This document shows, one piece after another, positions 21,601 to 30,186 of a stretch of 64,000 nucleotides of DNA (position 1 is the stretch's first letter; every line of letters starts with the position of its first letter). Where the stretch lies: positions 22,683,000 to 22,746,999 of the forward strand of contig OZ038384.1 of assembly GCA_964036045.1 (NCBI GenBank), written 5' to 3'. Both the position numbers and the translations under genes were made by a program. The notes beneath the pieces are model-generated. The model saw nothing but the letters and a program-made list of their open reading frames with translations. It did no database searches and had not been told where the DNA came from. Source of the DNA: Eutreptiella sp. 'Long Island Sound 2002'. Taxonomy: Eukaryota > Euglenozoa > Euglenophyceae > Eutreptiales > Eutreptiaceae.

Positions 21601-22637
21601 CCCGTCTCACGGTGGGAGGGGTCCGTCTCATGGTGAGAGGGGTCTGAATGGGTACCCGTCTCACGGTGAGAGGGGTCAGAATGGGTACCCGTCTCATGGT
21701 GAGAGGGGTCAGAATGGGTACCCGTCTCACGGTGAGAGGGGTCAGAATGGGTACCTGTCTCATGGTGAGAGGGGTCCGTCTCATGGTGAGAGGGGTCTGA
21801 ATGGGTACCCGTCTCACGATGAGAGGGGTCTGAATGGGTACCTGTCTCACGATGAGAGGGGGTCAGAATGGGTACCCGTCTCATGGTGAGAGGGGTCCGA
21901 ATGGGTACCCGTCTCACGGTGAGAGGGGTCAGAATGGGTACCCGTCTCACGCTGAGAGGGGTCTGAATGGGTACCCGTCTCATGGTGAGAGGGGTCAGAA
22001 TGGGTACCCGTCTCACGATGAGAGGGGTCTGAATGGGTACCCGTCTCACGGTGAGAGGGGTCAGAATGGGTACCCGTCTCACGGTGAGAGGGGTCTGAAT
22101 GGGTACCTGTCTCATGGTGAGAGGGGTCTGAATGGGTACCCGTCTCACGGTGAGAGGGGTCCGTCTCATGGTGAGAGGGGTCTGAATGGGTACCCGTCTC
22201 ACGGTGAGAGGGGGTCTGAATGGGTACCCGTATCACGGTGAGAGGGGTCAGAATGGGTACCCGTCTCATGGTGAGAGGGGTCAGAATGGGTACCCGTCTC
22301 ACGGTGAGAGGGGTCAGAATGGGTACCTGTCTCATCGTGAGAGGGGTCCGTCTCATGGTGAGAGGGGTCTGAATGGGTACCCGTCTCACGATGAGAGGGG
22401 TCTGAATGGGTACCCGTCTCATGGTGAGAGGGGTCTGAATGGGTACCCGTCTCACGGTGAGAGGGGTCTGAATGGGTACCTGTCTCATGGTGAGAGGGGT
22501 CTGAATGGGTACCCGTCTCACAATGAGAGGGGTCTGAATGGGTACCTGTCTCACGGTGAGAGGGGGTCTGAATGGGTACCCGTCTCATGGTGAGAGGGGT
22601 CTGAATGGGTACCCGTCTCACGGTGAGAGGGGTCAGA
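15672..22637. repeat. Array of 33-bp units, roughly 210 copies, each carrying two palindromes
   Basis: A 33-bp unit repeats from near 15672 to 22637. Each unit contains GGGTACCC, a perfect 8-bp palindrome, and TCTCACGGTGAGA, a dyad with 6-bp arms around one base. Shortened 21-bp units (starting GGTCCGTCTCA) and units with one extra G interrupt the regular spacing. Because 33 is a multiple of three, long open frames appear on both strands (up to 278 codons plus, 385 codons minus), encoding 11-residue repeats such as NGYPSHGERG; they break at every extra G. I regard the array as non-coding. There are no unique spacers, so it is not a CRISPR array. Confidence 0.95.
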
Positions 22638-23034
22638 ATTCGTATGACAGGGTCCATTGGCGCTCCCTTGTCGGCTTCTTATAATTCGGTTACATATATA
22701 TGTAAAACAAACGTTTTTGGTGCGCCTATCACAATGGGTGAACGTTGCACTAACGACTTCGCCGATTCCGACTGGGATGCGATAATGCTTCGTTTGTGTC
22801 ACAAACACGTTGTTGCCCGGACCGAAACGAAAATCGAGATGCAACCTGGTCAATTCTGTTAGGTTTCACGAAAGGCGTCTCATATGCATACTGGATGGAG
22901 GAATTCCTGATGGCTTATTTGGTGACGATGGTCCACGAACGAATATAGTGGGACACGATGATGTTATGCGTACACGAGTGTGTGTAGTGTCTTTTTTTGT
23001 TTGTATTTGCGTTTGTTCCTGTGTTCAGAAAATA
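22638..23034. other. Intergenic region between the array and the next gene
   Basis: A short ATG frame (22643-22862, 73 codons) with no recognisable content runs through here, and the frame of the next gene is open upstream of its ATG. A 16-bp perfect palindrome lies at 22690-22705. Nothing else was recognised. Confidence 0.4.
22690..22705. promoter_or_regulatory. 16-bp perfect AT-rich palindrome
   Basis: TTACATATATATGTAA is its own reverse complement. It lies 50 bp beyond the end of the 33-bp array. It could be a protein-binding dyad, a TATA region or an easily melted element. Confidence 0.5.
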
Positions 23035-24645
23035 ATGGAAAATGGCGCCACGCTGCAATGTGTACCAAACGAATGTATAAGATATATCGTCTTCGATGTT
23101 ATCGACGCCCGCACTGCGATCCATGTCATCCGACTCGTGGGTGGATTGTTCCGCGGGTTCGTTCCGTCACCAAAGGCAATGGTGGGTCATCATCCCCCGC
23201 GCACATGGGGCCAAGACGTGTCTAACAAGCGACGTAAAATTGCCATACCGAATGGTATACACAGGCTCTGCAGTACACAAACATTGAATTTGCGTTTGTT
23301 GATCAAGTTTATGCCGATGTGGGCCGAATTGTGCCAGCATCCATGTGGCCGTTTCCGGTACACCAACGTAGATGTAACAGACCGCCTTAGTTTCTGTCCG
23401 ATGTGGTGGAAATATGTGTACATGAATGTCGCGGATAAATGTGCGGTCCATGTGGCTATGATGGACACACCGCGCAGCGAAGAAGACAACCGGAAACTCG
23501 TGGGTGGTATCGTGGTGGACATCCTGTCCGCGGAATGCATGATCCTTGAGTTCAACAAGGGGTATATGAGTGCCGTCATGGGTGTGCTATGCGAAGACGA
23601 AGTCGAACTCGCCTCTGGTATATGCAAAATTGGCACCGGGTCCGGTGGCATCGCCTGTACCCTCGCCGGTACAATGAATCTCACCCTGTTGAGCCCGGGG
23701 TTCCTTCTCCGTGTATGCAAACACCTGGACTTAGACGATTTCACCATGTTGCTTCACCTGAAGCGTGTTGAGCTTCGGCGTGAAATGGCATTGTGGGAAT
23801 TCTTCTCTGCTAGTCGAACAGGGACGGACGTCGCCTGTTCTCTCATTCGTCATCACAAAGGGGACTGTATGCGGTATCTGGGGTGTATCTACAACAGTTT
23901 CTGCCAGTTGGGCCCCCTTGGATCTCAGTGGGGTCTCATCAAAAACATCGAATGTGCCTCGGTTGATTGTTTGTTGCTTATGGCACATACACTGCGCGTG
24001 GATGACTGTATCATCCCAAGGTTCTGCAGTCACACCGTGTCGCCCACCACTGGTATGTTTTGTCCTGTTAATGGTGTCACCTGGAACGACCCGGGTACAC
24101 ACAGAGAGCTCGTGTACAGCCCGTTGGTCTACTGGGCGCACCGTGTTGGTCTCGTGGATCTATGTCGTGGTGTTCGGAGAGGTGAACCCTATCCGATTAA
24201 CGGTGGCTTCCCGTGTGACTGTACGTGGAAGATTGAGACACTCGCTGGGTTGTATCGATACAGAAATTGCAATCGGTTGTGTAATATGATAATACGAAAC
24301 GCGCCTCTGATCCACCCATGCGAGCATCTGGTTGCAATGGGTAACACGGTGCACAACGCGAATATGACATTGGACAACCTACAGCCCGACTGTGGGCACG
24401 GTTTGGTGCATACCAGTGGGAAGCGGGTGAGATTTGATTACCATATCCTCCACGTCGACAAGTATATCCCGTCCGGGCCAGCGTGTGCGATCCGCCTAGA
24501 TTGTCGATATAAGACGAACAGTCCCATGCATCCAACTGGGCGCCACCACCCTTGGCCTTGCCAGGGGTTGCGGGTTGATGATATTGCCTTAATCCCTGTA
24601 CCAGGTGAACCAGCTGTCGATTCTTATGTGGGACTCACCTGTTGA
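23035..24645 (+). CDS. F-box-like protein, 536 aa
   Basis: The frame is open for 75 codons before the ATG at 23035, but the part upstream of MENGATL looks unlike a protein, so I start there. Residues about 6-42 (LQCVPNECIRYIVFDVIDAR and following) fit the loose pattern of an F-box: a helix starting at a Pro-x-Glu, then hydrophobic positions and an arginine-rich end. F-box proteins recruit substrates to SCF ubiquitin ligases, and large DNA viruses often carry several. The remainder is Cys- and His-rich without a clear repeat. Similar N-termini occur at 31901, 34325 and 44503. Assignment is by pattern only. Confidence 0.6.
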   Translation: MENGATLQCVPNECIRYIVFDVIDARTAIHVIRLVGGLFRGFVPSPKAMVGHHPPRTWGQDVSNKRRKIAIPNGIHRLCSTQTLNLRLLIKFMPMWAELCQHPCGRFRYTNVDVTDRLSFCPMWWKYVYMNVADKCAVHVAMMDTPRSEEDNRKLVGGIVVDILSAECMILEFNKGYMSAVMGVLCEDEVELASGICKIGTGSGGIACTLAGTMNLTLLSPGFLLRVCKHLDLDDFTMLLHLKRVELRREMALWEFFSASRTGTDVACSLIRHHKGDCMRYLGCIYNSFCQLGPLGSQWGLIKNIECASVDCLLLMAHTLRVDDCIIPRFCSHTVSPTTGMFCPVNGVTWNDPGTHRELVYSPLVYWAHRVGLVDLCRGVRRGEPYPINGGFPCDCTWKIETLAGLYRYRNCNRLCNMIIRNAPLIHPCEHLVAMGNTVHNANMTLDNLQPDCGHGLVHTSGKRVRFDYHILHVDKYIPSGPACAIRLDCRYKTNSPMHPTGRHHPWPCQGLRVDDIALIPVPGEPAVDSYVGLTC

Positions 24646-24773
24646 CCGCTCCGTGTGACGATTGGCCGTGTTGTGCACCACGCCTTCCCTCTCTCTCTCT
24701 CTCTTTCTCTTTCCATCGAATCGTCGTTTGATAGCAAAAAAAACACACAAATACAAACACACCTGAAATATCG

Positions 24774-25259
24774 ATGTCCTACTCGTTGTTGTACGCGTGG
24801 GCGGTTGATTCGGTCAAGGTGCACACGGGTGTTGCTACAATAGGCGACGGCTTGTCGTACAGGCTATCCACTATACCAAATGCCGGTGGTGGACTCTTTG
24901 CATCAGGGAGGTCATACAAGAAAGGTGACACGATAACCCTCTATGAGGGGTCGGTTGTTTCGATTGGGTCATTGGGGGACACGTCGTACGCAGTGTACTA
25001 CCCGATGTGTGTCGCGGATGGTGACGGTGATTTGGTTATAGAAGGGTGTAGGGATGCGCGCGATGGGCTGATGGGTGGTTCATTCGCCAACCACAAAACC
25101 AAAACACACAAACAAAACGCAATCATGTGTTACAAATGGGTCGACCGATCCAATCGAATCCGTGTGATCGCGCTCCGGGCGTCACAGACCATCAACGACG
25201 GCGAAGAGATCATAACAGACTATGGGGCTGTGTATGATTATGTGTCGTGTATGCCTTAG
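24774..25259 (+). CDS. SET-domain protein (probable lysine methyltransferase), 161 aa
   Basis: A small protein made almost only of a SET domain, which transfers methyl groups from S-adenosylmethionine to protein lysines. Visible motifs: GGGLFA at 38-43, which matches the conserved G-x-G-LFA start; FANHK with the Asn-His pair at 106-107; and GEEIITDYG at 143-151, which carries the GE-DYG end with the catalytic-region Tyr. The length resembles viral stand-alone SET proteins that methylate histones. No zinc-binding pre- or post-SET cysteine cluster is obvious. It is preceded by a CT microsatellite (24690-24715). The start is the first ATG. Confidence 0.87.
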   Translation: MSYSLLYAWAVDSVKVHTGVATIGDGLSYRLSTIPNAGGGLFASGRSYKKGDTITLYEGSVVSIGSLGDTSYAVYYPMCVADGDGDLVIEGCRDARDGLMGGSFANHKTKTHKQNAIMCYKWVDRSNRIRVIALRASQTINDGEEIITDYGAVYDYVSCMP

Positions 25260-25351
25260 ATCAACCTGTATCAGTGTGATGTCTAAATAAACCGAGACGC
25301 GCGTCGTTCGGTCGTGTGCCGTTATTCAGTGGTGTACCAGTTGACCTTGAC

Positions 25352-25840
25352 ATGTTGATGCGATCCGGTGAAGCCAGAAAACACCTCCGGGTATCACGCA
25401 AGACGCTTATTGGGTACGCAAAAAGGGGGCGTATCTCGACTGTCGAATTGCCGGGTGGCTCGAAGCGTGTCCATCGCTTGTATGACGTTTCTGGTTTCTG
25501 TGTGAAGGGGGGCAACGACGCCCCCAAAAACGACATGGTGGTCGAGGCAATCTATACACGAGCACCCGAGGGAGAAGAGCGTCGAGTAGAGGTTGATACA
25601 CTGAGACAGCAGTGTGGTTACTGTCATGGCGGTGTTGTGGTATTCGCCGACGCACCCGGTGACTACGACGGAATCCGACAGCTTCTTGACAGGGTCATCG
25701 AACGGGGTGTACGGGTCGTGCACGTGGCGCGTCGCGACTATCTCTGTGGCGAAAACCTTTCTTGTGTCGTCATCGAATACGTAATCGAGAAGTTTGGCTG
25801 TCGGTTGTGTGTCGCAAATGAGTCGGTTGTCACGACCTAA
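25352..25840 (+). CDS. IS607-type serine resolvase-like protein lacking the catalytic serine, 162 aa
   Basis: The first ATG is at 25352; the frame before it has only non-ATG codons. Residues about 4-49 form a MerR-like helix-turn-helix as in IS607-family transposases. The region after it follows the resolvase fold: IYTRAPEG (67-74) lies where these enzymes have YARVSS with the nucleophilic Ser, and ARRDYLC (126-132) lies where they have HKDRLCRF with a catalytic Arg. Here the Ser is absent and the second Arg of that motif is missing, so DNA cleavage is unlikely. A DNA-binding role without recombination is possible. IS607-like genes are known in several giant viruses, usually with an adjacent TnpB gene; none is seen here. 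Confidence 0.8.
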   Translation: MLMRSGEARKHLRVSRKTLIGYAKRGRISTVELPGGSKRVHRLYDVSGFCVKGGNDAPKNDMVVEAIYTRAPEGEERRVEVDTLRQQCGYCHGGVVVFADAPGDYDGIRQLLDRVIERGVRVVHVARRDYLCGENLSCVVIEYVIEKFGCRLCVANESVVTT

Positions 25841-25901
25841 AGGGGTTGGGAACCCACCTCGATTTTTTGTGTGCTTGGTTGTGTGTATGTGTGTTGTGTA
25901 C

Positions 25902-25910
25902 GATAAAAGG
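25902..25910 (+). promoter_or_regulatory. GATAAAAGG box ahead of the DUF924 pseudogene
   Basis: GATAAAAGG ends 21 bases before the ATG at 25932. It matches the AATAAAAGG-type box found ahead of many other genes in this window. Confidence 0.45.
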
Positions 25911-25931
25911 AGTGTGTGACTACCTACGCCG

Positions 25932-26597
25932 ATGAAGACGGAACGAGATCATAACGAGATCATCCGGTGTGTACTCGAGTTTTGGTTGTGTGTCCCTTCG
26001 GGTAAACTATACAGCGCGGATACCGTGAATGACCCGTCGTACACCGATTTCATGATGGTGCGTGTGTTCAGCAAGGGCGAGTGTCTCGACTCAGAATTAA
26101 CGCGGTTGTTCTCGGGTGTACTACGGGACGCCGAGATGGGTCACTACACCGACTGGGTCGACGACCGGTGGGGTTGATTGGCGTTGGTCGTGATCCTGGA
26201 TCAGTTTTCGATGCACGTATATCGTCACACCGACCGGGCATACAGCAACGATTTTGCTGCAAAATGTGTCTTGAATATGGGGATGTACGACCACAAGCGG
26301 ATTAGCGGGTATCAACCGATATGTTGTGTTTTTCTGCTGATGTCACTGCAGCACAGTCCGGTGTTGAGTGACCATGATACGGGTGTGCGTATATTGCATC
26401 GTTTGCTGGCTGACGGAGCGAACTGTGCCACCACCAAGAAGAGGAACACGCTGTGTGATGCACTGGAACACCAGTACGGGCACCGGGATACGCTGTTGGG
26501 GTTCGGGTGGTTCCCAAAACACAACGCCGCGTTGTCGCGTCTAGATACAAAACCAGAACTGTCATACCTACAGAGTATCGGTGACCGGCATTATTAA
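25932..26597 (+). pseudogene. DUF924-family gene interrupted by one in-frame TGA
   Basis: Two open stretches in the same frame, 81 and 139 codons, are separated only by the TGA at 26175-26177. Together they follow the DUF924 family, a helical TPR-like family of unknown function found in bacteria and many eukaryotes. The first part has VLEFW, the typical start. The second has VVILDQF followed by VYR, then near its end FGWFPKHNA, matching the family's LDQFxRNxYR and GRFPHRN blocks. The stop falls just before the LALVVILDQF region, where the family usually has Arg, so a CGA to TGA change at a CpG is a simple explanation. Stop-codon readthrough is an alternative. Confidence 0.8.
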
Positions 26598-26599
26598 AT

Positions 26600-26640
26600 A
26601 GTAGGAGGGGTACCCTGTTCTTTTATTAACTTCTCCTACT
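26600..26640. terminator. Stem-loop after the DUF924 gene
   Basis: AGTAGGAG at 26600-26607 pairs with CTCCTACT at 26633-26640, giving an 8-bp stem with a 25-base loop. The loop includes an inverted AATAAAAG-type box. It may be a transcript-end structure or a binding dyad. Confidence 0.4.
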
Positions 26641-26795
26641 CACGTGTCTCATATAATGACAAATAAAAGTCTAGATGACAATACCGCCGCCTATATCACT
26701 TTGACCAGTAGCAAGCTGCTCAGAACCCTCCCCGGTCGCGGGTGCCAAGGAACTTACGATCACCTACGAGGGCTCCTTCCCGTTAAATTGCTACT

Positions 26796-27080
26796 ATGAC
26801 AAGTGGCCGCTACCAAGGCTCTCCGTGTACTCCGTTTCGCTCCGGCTTTCGATGTGTGTCGACTTCTTCTGACCTAATACGTTTCCTGGTTGGTGTGGCA
26901 CCCACTAACCGTTATCATATAGACCTGTCCGGTCAGTCCGTCAGAAACGACGGTGTTATTCTTCTGGTCGATGGTCTCGTGCTGTTCGGGTGTCACAGTG
27001 TGTACATCAATCTCGTTGATACCTCGGCCACAGAAGAGGGTGGTGCACGTCGTCGGATCTGTCGGTCGATTTGGATTTGA
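26796..27080 (+). CDS. Hypothetical small ORF, 94 aa
   Basis: An ATG at 26796 opens 94 codons ending in a basic RRRICRSIWI tail. A hydrophobic central segment (GVILLVDGLVLFG) is present. There is no recognisable family, and the region 26641-26795 before it is non-coding with an AATAAAAG box at 26662. I keep it as a weak candidate because otherwise 26641-27279 would be an unusually long gap for this region. Confidence 0.3.
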   Translation: MTSGRYQGSPCTPFRSGFRCVSTSSDLIRFLVGVAPTNRYHIDLSGQSVRNDGVILLVDGLVLFGCHSVYINLVDTSATEEGGARRRICRSIWI

Positions 27081-27264
27081 ATATGACGCTCTCGCTTGTT
27101 ACATGGAACCACCCAGAACGATCGAAAAGTCGTGTTGTTCTGTACACGAATGATGTGTGATATGCCACCAACCATATATGTGATGCAACCAGTGACAGTG
27201 ATGTCACACATAGACACGCGATCACACACAAACATCAAAACAAACAAACAGATCACATGTACCA

Positions 27265-27273
27265 AATAAAAAG
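27265..27273 (+). promoter_or_regulatory. AATAAAAAG box ahead of the gene at 27280
   Basis: AATAAAAAG lies 7 bases before the ATG at 27280. No gene ends just upstream on this strand, so a polyadenylation role is less likely here. Confidence 0.45.
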
Positions 27274-27279
27274 ACGAGG

Positions 27280-27966
27280 ATGCGGAGAGTTCTCGATATC
27301 ATACGTGGTCGTCGCAAAAATACACAATCCAAACACACAAAGAAACCAGATGTCACATTCTACTGTGTTCTCCCGTCCGGTGCAAACAAAGGGGGGATCA
27401 TGTTGGATCTGTTCTTACAGTATGGGTCTTCCGGTATAACTTCCATCAGCCGAAGTGTGGGTTGGACGGACGCCGAGAAATGGGATGGTAAGACACTACA
27501 GTGGATGTACGAGACCGTCCTGTACGGTCAGAGAAACATAGTCAGGCATTCTATCCGCGGGATCAGTTCAACCACGAAACAGATGAAAGTGTGGTTCTTC
27601 GACCCACCTTTCCTTATAGGAAAGCGGTTGATTGTATATGCCGCGGCGATTCTGCAGCGCACCGACAGCCAGCATTCCTGTACGTTATTCTTCACGGCCC
27701 GTATGAAAAACAGTAGCGTATATCTGGGTGTTTTACTGGGTACGATGGATAACGTGTGTGACATAGAACGCGAAAACGATGATCTGAATATCCGCGGTAT
27801 GGTCGGTAGTGCCTGGGACAAATATCAGCGGTACATGAGTCTCATGAGCGAAAAAACCCCACACGCTGAATTGGTTCAACACCTCCTCACTGTGTGCGAT
27901 GACGGTCATGGTGCATCGGTATCCAGTGCCTGGTCCGCGGATGACGCCTCGATCGACGACATATAA
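27280..27966 (+). CDS. Uncharacterised protein, 228 aa
   Basis: Not recognised. It starts at the ATG right after an AATAAAAAG box. The N-terminus is basic (MRRVLDIIRGRRKNTQSKHTKK), then comes a mixed alpha/beta body with hydrophobic strands (LIVYAAAIL, CTLFFTAR, VYLGVLLGT) and an acidic tail (ADDASIDDI). It has no membrane segment. The last 61 bases overlap the convergent gene at 27906-28247. Composition and context support a real gene. Confidence 0.65.
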   Translation: MRRVLDIIRGRRKNTQSKHTKKPDVTFYCVLPSGANKGGIMLDLFLQYGSSGITSISRSVGWTDAEKWDGKTLQWMYETVLYGQRNIVRHSIRGISSTTKQMKVWFFDPPFLIGKRLIVYAAAILQRTDSQHSCTLFFTARMKNSSVYLGVLLGTMDNVCDIERENDDLNIRGMVGSAWDKYQRYMSLMSEKTPHAELVQHLLTVCDDGHGASVSSAWSADDASIDDI

Positions 27967-28247
27967 CATTCTATGTCGTCGATCCGGTCCAACAGTTCGT
28001 GTATGGCGTTGCGGGTGTACCAACAGTCGTCCGGATTCTCGTGTATTAGATTCCCGGTTCCGATTGCCTCTTGTAGATGACCGTGTATTTCACGGGTTTT
28101 GTCTCGAAGGTGTGTTACCAAGGCGTGTACCATTTTGGGTGGGTTTCTGTCTAGTATGGCCTGGGTCTGCTGCGTGACATGCACGCCACAATTTCGGATG
28201 GTGTCGGCGCATACACATCCACCCGACACACCACCTGTCGTTTCCAT
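27906..28247 (-). CDS. Uncharacterised small helical protein, 113 aa
   Basis: Not recognised. The ATG at 28247 begins METTGG. Most of the protein looks alpha-helical and charged, with several His and Asp residues (HLRDKTREIHGHLQEA) and four Cys, three of them near the N-terminus. It overlaps the end of the convergent upstream gene by 61 bases. An AAATAAGG sequence lies about 20 bases ahead of the start on this strand, a weak form of the recurrent box. Confidence 0.5.
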   Translation of the reverse strand: METTGGVSGGCVCADTIRNCGVHVTQQTQAILDRNPPKMVHALVTHLRDKTREIHGHLQEAIGTGNLIHENPDDCWYTRNAIHELLDRIDDIECYMSSIEASSADQALDTDAP

Positions 28248-28335
28248 TTTCTCCGTTGACTGGCGTGTGTTTCCTTATTTGTGCCATTCCGTGCACCCGC
28301 GCATAGAGCCTGTATATATACAGATCAAAAACAGA

Positions 28336-29343
28336 ATGATCATTTTCCGTCTCCCGGCTATCGATCCATCATCCGGGTGCATCGAAAAAACCCAACCGAT
28401 GGTGGGTGCGATCCTCTACATTACATCAAATCCCTGTTTTCGACTGGAAATCACACACAGTACCATCAGCAACACCGGGCTCCTAGTGGATAACACGCAG
28501 GCCGTGGACCTGGTACCGGGGATGAAATCGCGAACCGAGCGGTGGTACGTCGCACTGTATAGCGCTCTGGTTTCTTTGATTTGCAACCGCCTGATACGGA
28601 CCACCGACAAACTCGAGATGGTGTCACGCGTGGTGGACACGGAGTACGAATTCATACACCTCAACTCCCAGAAAGTGGCGTCGTGCCTCAGGAGTTACGA
28701 AGACGCGGGTGAATTTGCCGGGTGCTGGGGTGTCGGGTGTGATATGGGCGTGATCGTATCTGACGTCTGTATCGAGTCCTTGGATTTTTACGGTGTAGAA
28801 TACAGCTGTGACCACGCACCAGTGTTACCCATGTTCGGGGTACACACCGAGAGCCGAAGAGTCACCAGATCGATGACCAGGAGACAGGATATCGAAGTTC
28901 GAAATGTGTCATTCGAATGTGTCTCTCCGCAGCAATCGACGGCGTACCCGGCACCGACTCTGAAAGAACTGTGTGACACGGTTTATCTGCTGTTTATGTG
29001 CCCGGATGCGATTGGTTCCAGGGGAGGTGAACGGATAGACATGCGGTATCATGTGCATACCACCGCACCGAATGACACCTACCCCTATGCCAAGGGCCTT
29101 GTTACCACCGTTTCGGTTGGTCTTTGCGTGGACTACCCCATGGGGCTGTCGGAGAGTGTGTCCGAGTTGGTGCACAGCACGAGGGAAAATATAGCCGATG
29201 TCCACCAGGAGACGATGACGAATCACTTGGCCCGGCTGGTCAATATCGCGTCCGTGGCTTTACACCAGACATCTGTTTTAGATGTAATCCGGAACGGAAT
29301 CGCCGAATTCACCACGTCGACCATATCCAAATGTGGCAAGTGA
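28336..29343 (+). CDS. Uncharacterised protein, 335 aa
   Basis: Not recognised. The frame is open upstream to 28099, but that part lies antisense to the 27906-28247 gene, so I start at the ATG at 28336 (MIIFRLPAID). A TATATATA run lies about 20 bases before it. The protein has many short hydrophobic strands, a central basic segment (ESRRVTRSMTRRQD) that could be nuclear or nucleic-acid related, and no clear motif or membrane segment. The 3' end overlaps the convergent DnaJ gene by 66 bases. Confidence 0.65.
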   Translation: MIIFRLPAIDPSSGCIEKTQPMVGAILYITSNPCFRLEITHSTISNTGLLVDNTQAVDLVPGMKSRTERWYVALYSALVSLICNRLIRTTDKLEMVSRVVDTEYEFIHLNSQKVASCLRSYEDAGEFAGCWGVGCDMGVIVSDVCIESLDFYGVEYSCDHAPVLPMFGVHTESRRVTRSMTRRQDIEVRNVSFECVSPQQSTAYPAPTLKELCDTVYLLFMCPDAIGSRGGERIDMRYHVHTTAPNDTYPYAKGLVTTVSVGLCVDYPMGLSESVSELVHSTRENIADVHQETMTNHLARLVNIASVALHQTSVLDVIRNGIAEFTTSTISKCGK

Positions 29344-29706
29344 CATCAGTGATGCCAGTAGGTGTTGTTGTACCATAGGAATGGTCACGATGGGGTTTAG
29401 CACGACAATGATAACACCCCTCGGAGCCGTGCGTCGGTGGTGGTGGTAGTAGTGATTGTTGTACCTGTGTTCCTCGTGGCTGCTTTTGTGCGTCGCTTGC
29501 TTTTTGCTGTTGCCAACGCGTTTCGCGTTTAGCAGGGCGTTGTAGGCGTTGGATAGCTGATGGAATTCCCGTGTGCGCTGTGCCCTCTGACTGGGTGGGT
29601 GTTTGTCGGGGTGGGTTTTCATCGCCTTTTTCCTGTATGCTGCTTGTATATCGTGGTCACTGTAAATTTGGGACGGATCGAGGCCCAGTATTTCGTGATT
29701 TGACAT
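29278..29706 (-). CDS. DnaJ-domain protein, 142 aa
   Basis: J-domain co-chaperone that would stimulate ATP hydrolysis by an Hsp70 partner. The J domain fills residues about 2-65, with the signature HPD at 32-34 inside KAMKTHPDKHPP, preceded by the helix QAAYRKK. A His-rich linker (HHHHRR) follows, then a hydrophobic C-terminal segment (about 98-130) that could anchor the protein in a membrane. There are no Gly/Phe or zinc-finger regions. The start is the ATG at 29706. It converges on the gene to its left. Confidence 0.85.
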   Translation of the reverse strand: MSNHEILGLDPSQIYSDHDIQAAYRKKAMKTHPDKHPPSQRAQRTREFHQLSNAYNALLNAKRVGNSKKQATHKSSHEEHRYNNHYYHHHRRTAPRGVIIVVLNPIVTIPMVQQHLLASLMSLATFGYGRRGEFGDSVPDYI

Positions 29707-29760
29707 CGTCGTTGACACGTCGGGGTTTTCCTTGTTTATTATAGGTCACCCGTCTTTACT

Positions 29761-30009
29761 ATGCATCCAATGGACTCTCTCGGTGACCGACGACGCTTTA
29801 AGATATCCCTCTGTTGCCTCATGGACGTATGTAACGACCGGTTGACACATGAAGTTCTGGACTTAATCGAGTTTAACGTGTTCATATCCTGTAACATGCG
29901 CGCCATTGCCAATATCAGGCGCATTCTCGGTCCTCGGCATCTCAAGCGCTCCATAATACGGAGGAAAGGAAGAAGCGCGTGTCATCCCGGTGTAAAGAAG
30001 GGATACTAA
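29761..30009 (+). CDS. Hypothetical small basic protein, 82 aa
   Basis: The ATG at 29761 opens 82 codons. The protein is basic toward the C-terminus (RSIIRRKGR) and has a helical middle (LTHEVLDLIEFNVF) faintly like an F-box helix. It sits divergently from the DnaJ gene with a 54-bp gap that holds a GTTTATTAT element. Not recognised; moderately likely to be real. Confidence 0.4.
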   Translation: MHPMDSLGDRRRFKISLCCLMDVCNDRLTHEVLDLIEFNVFISCNMRAIANIRRILGPRHLKRSIIRRKGRSACHPGVKKGY

Positions 30010-30186
30010 CCAATTGTCCTCACCCAACCCTAATCCCGACCCGTGTACACATACACACGCACCTTTGGTGGATGGTGGTACACATCGGAAACAGTTGTAT
30101 GCGATGACTGTGGCCTGGTTTTGTTGTCGTCGCCGTGTGCATGCACCTCCCTCCCACCCCCGTCCCCGTTTGAAGCATCCTCTGAC

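Noticed and set aside
15672-22637. CRISPR array or a real repetitive surface protein
   Set aside because: Units are contiguous without unique spacers, so it is not CRISPR. Coding frames break whenever an extra G occurs and open frames exist on both strands, so a protein is unlikely.
26175-26177. TGA reassigned as a sense codon in this genome
   Set aside because: Many other genes here end cleanly with TGA (for example 24645-region neighbours, 36357, 52-56 kb genes use TAA, TAG or TGA) and no second in-frame TGA within a recognisable domain was found.
26641-26795. A tRNA or spliced-leader RNA gene
   Set aside because: No cloverleaf or A and B box pattern and no known leader sequence could be recognised; only imperfect short hairpins were seen.
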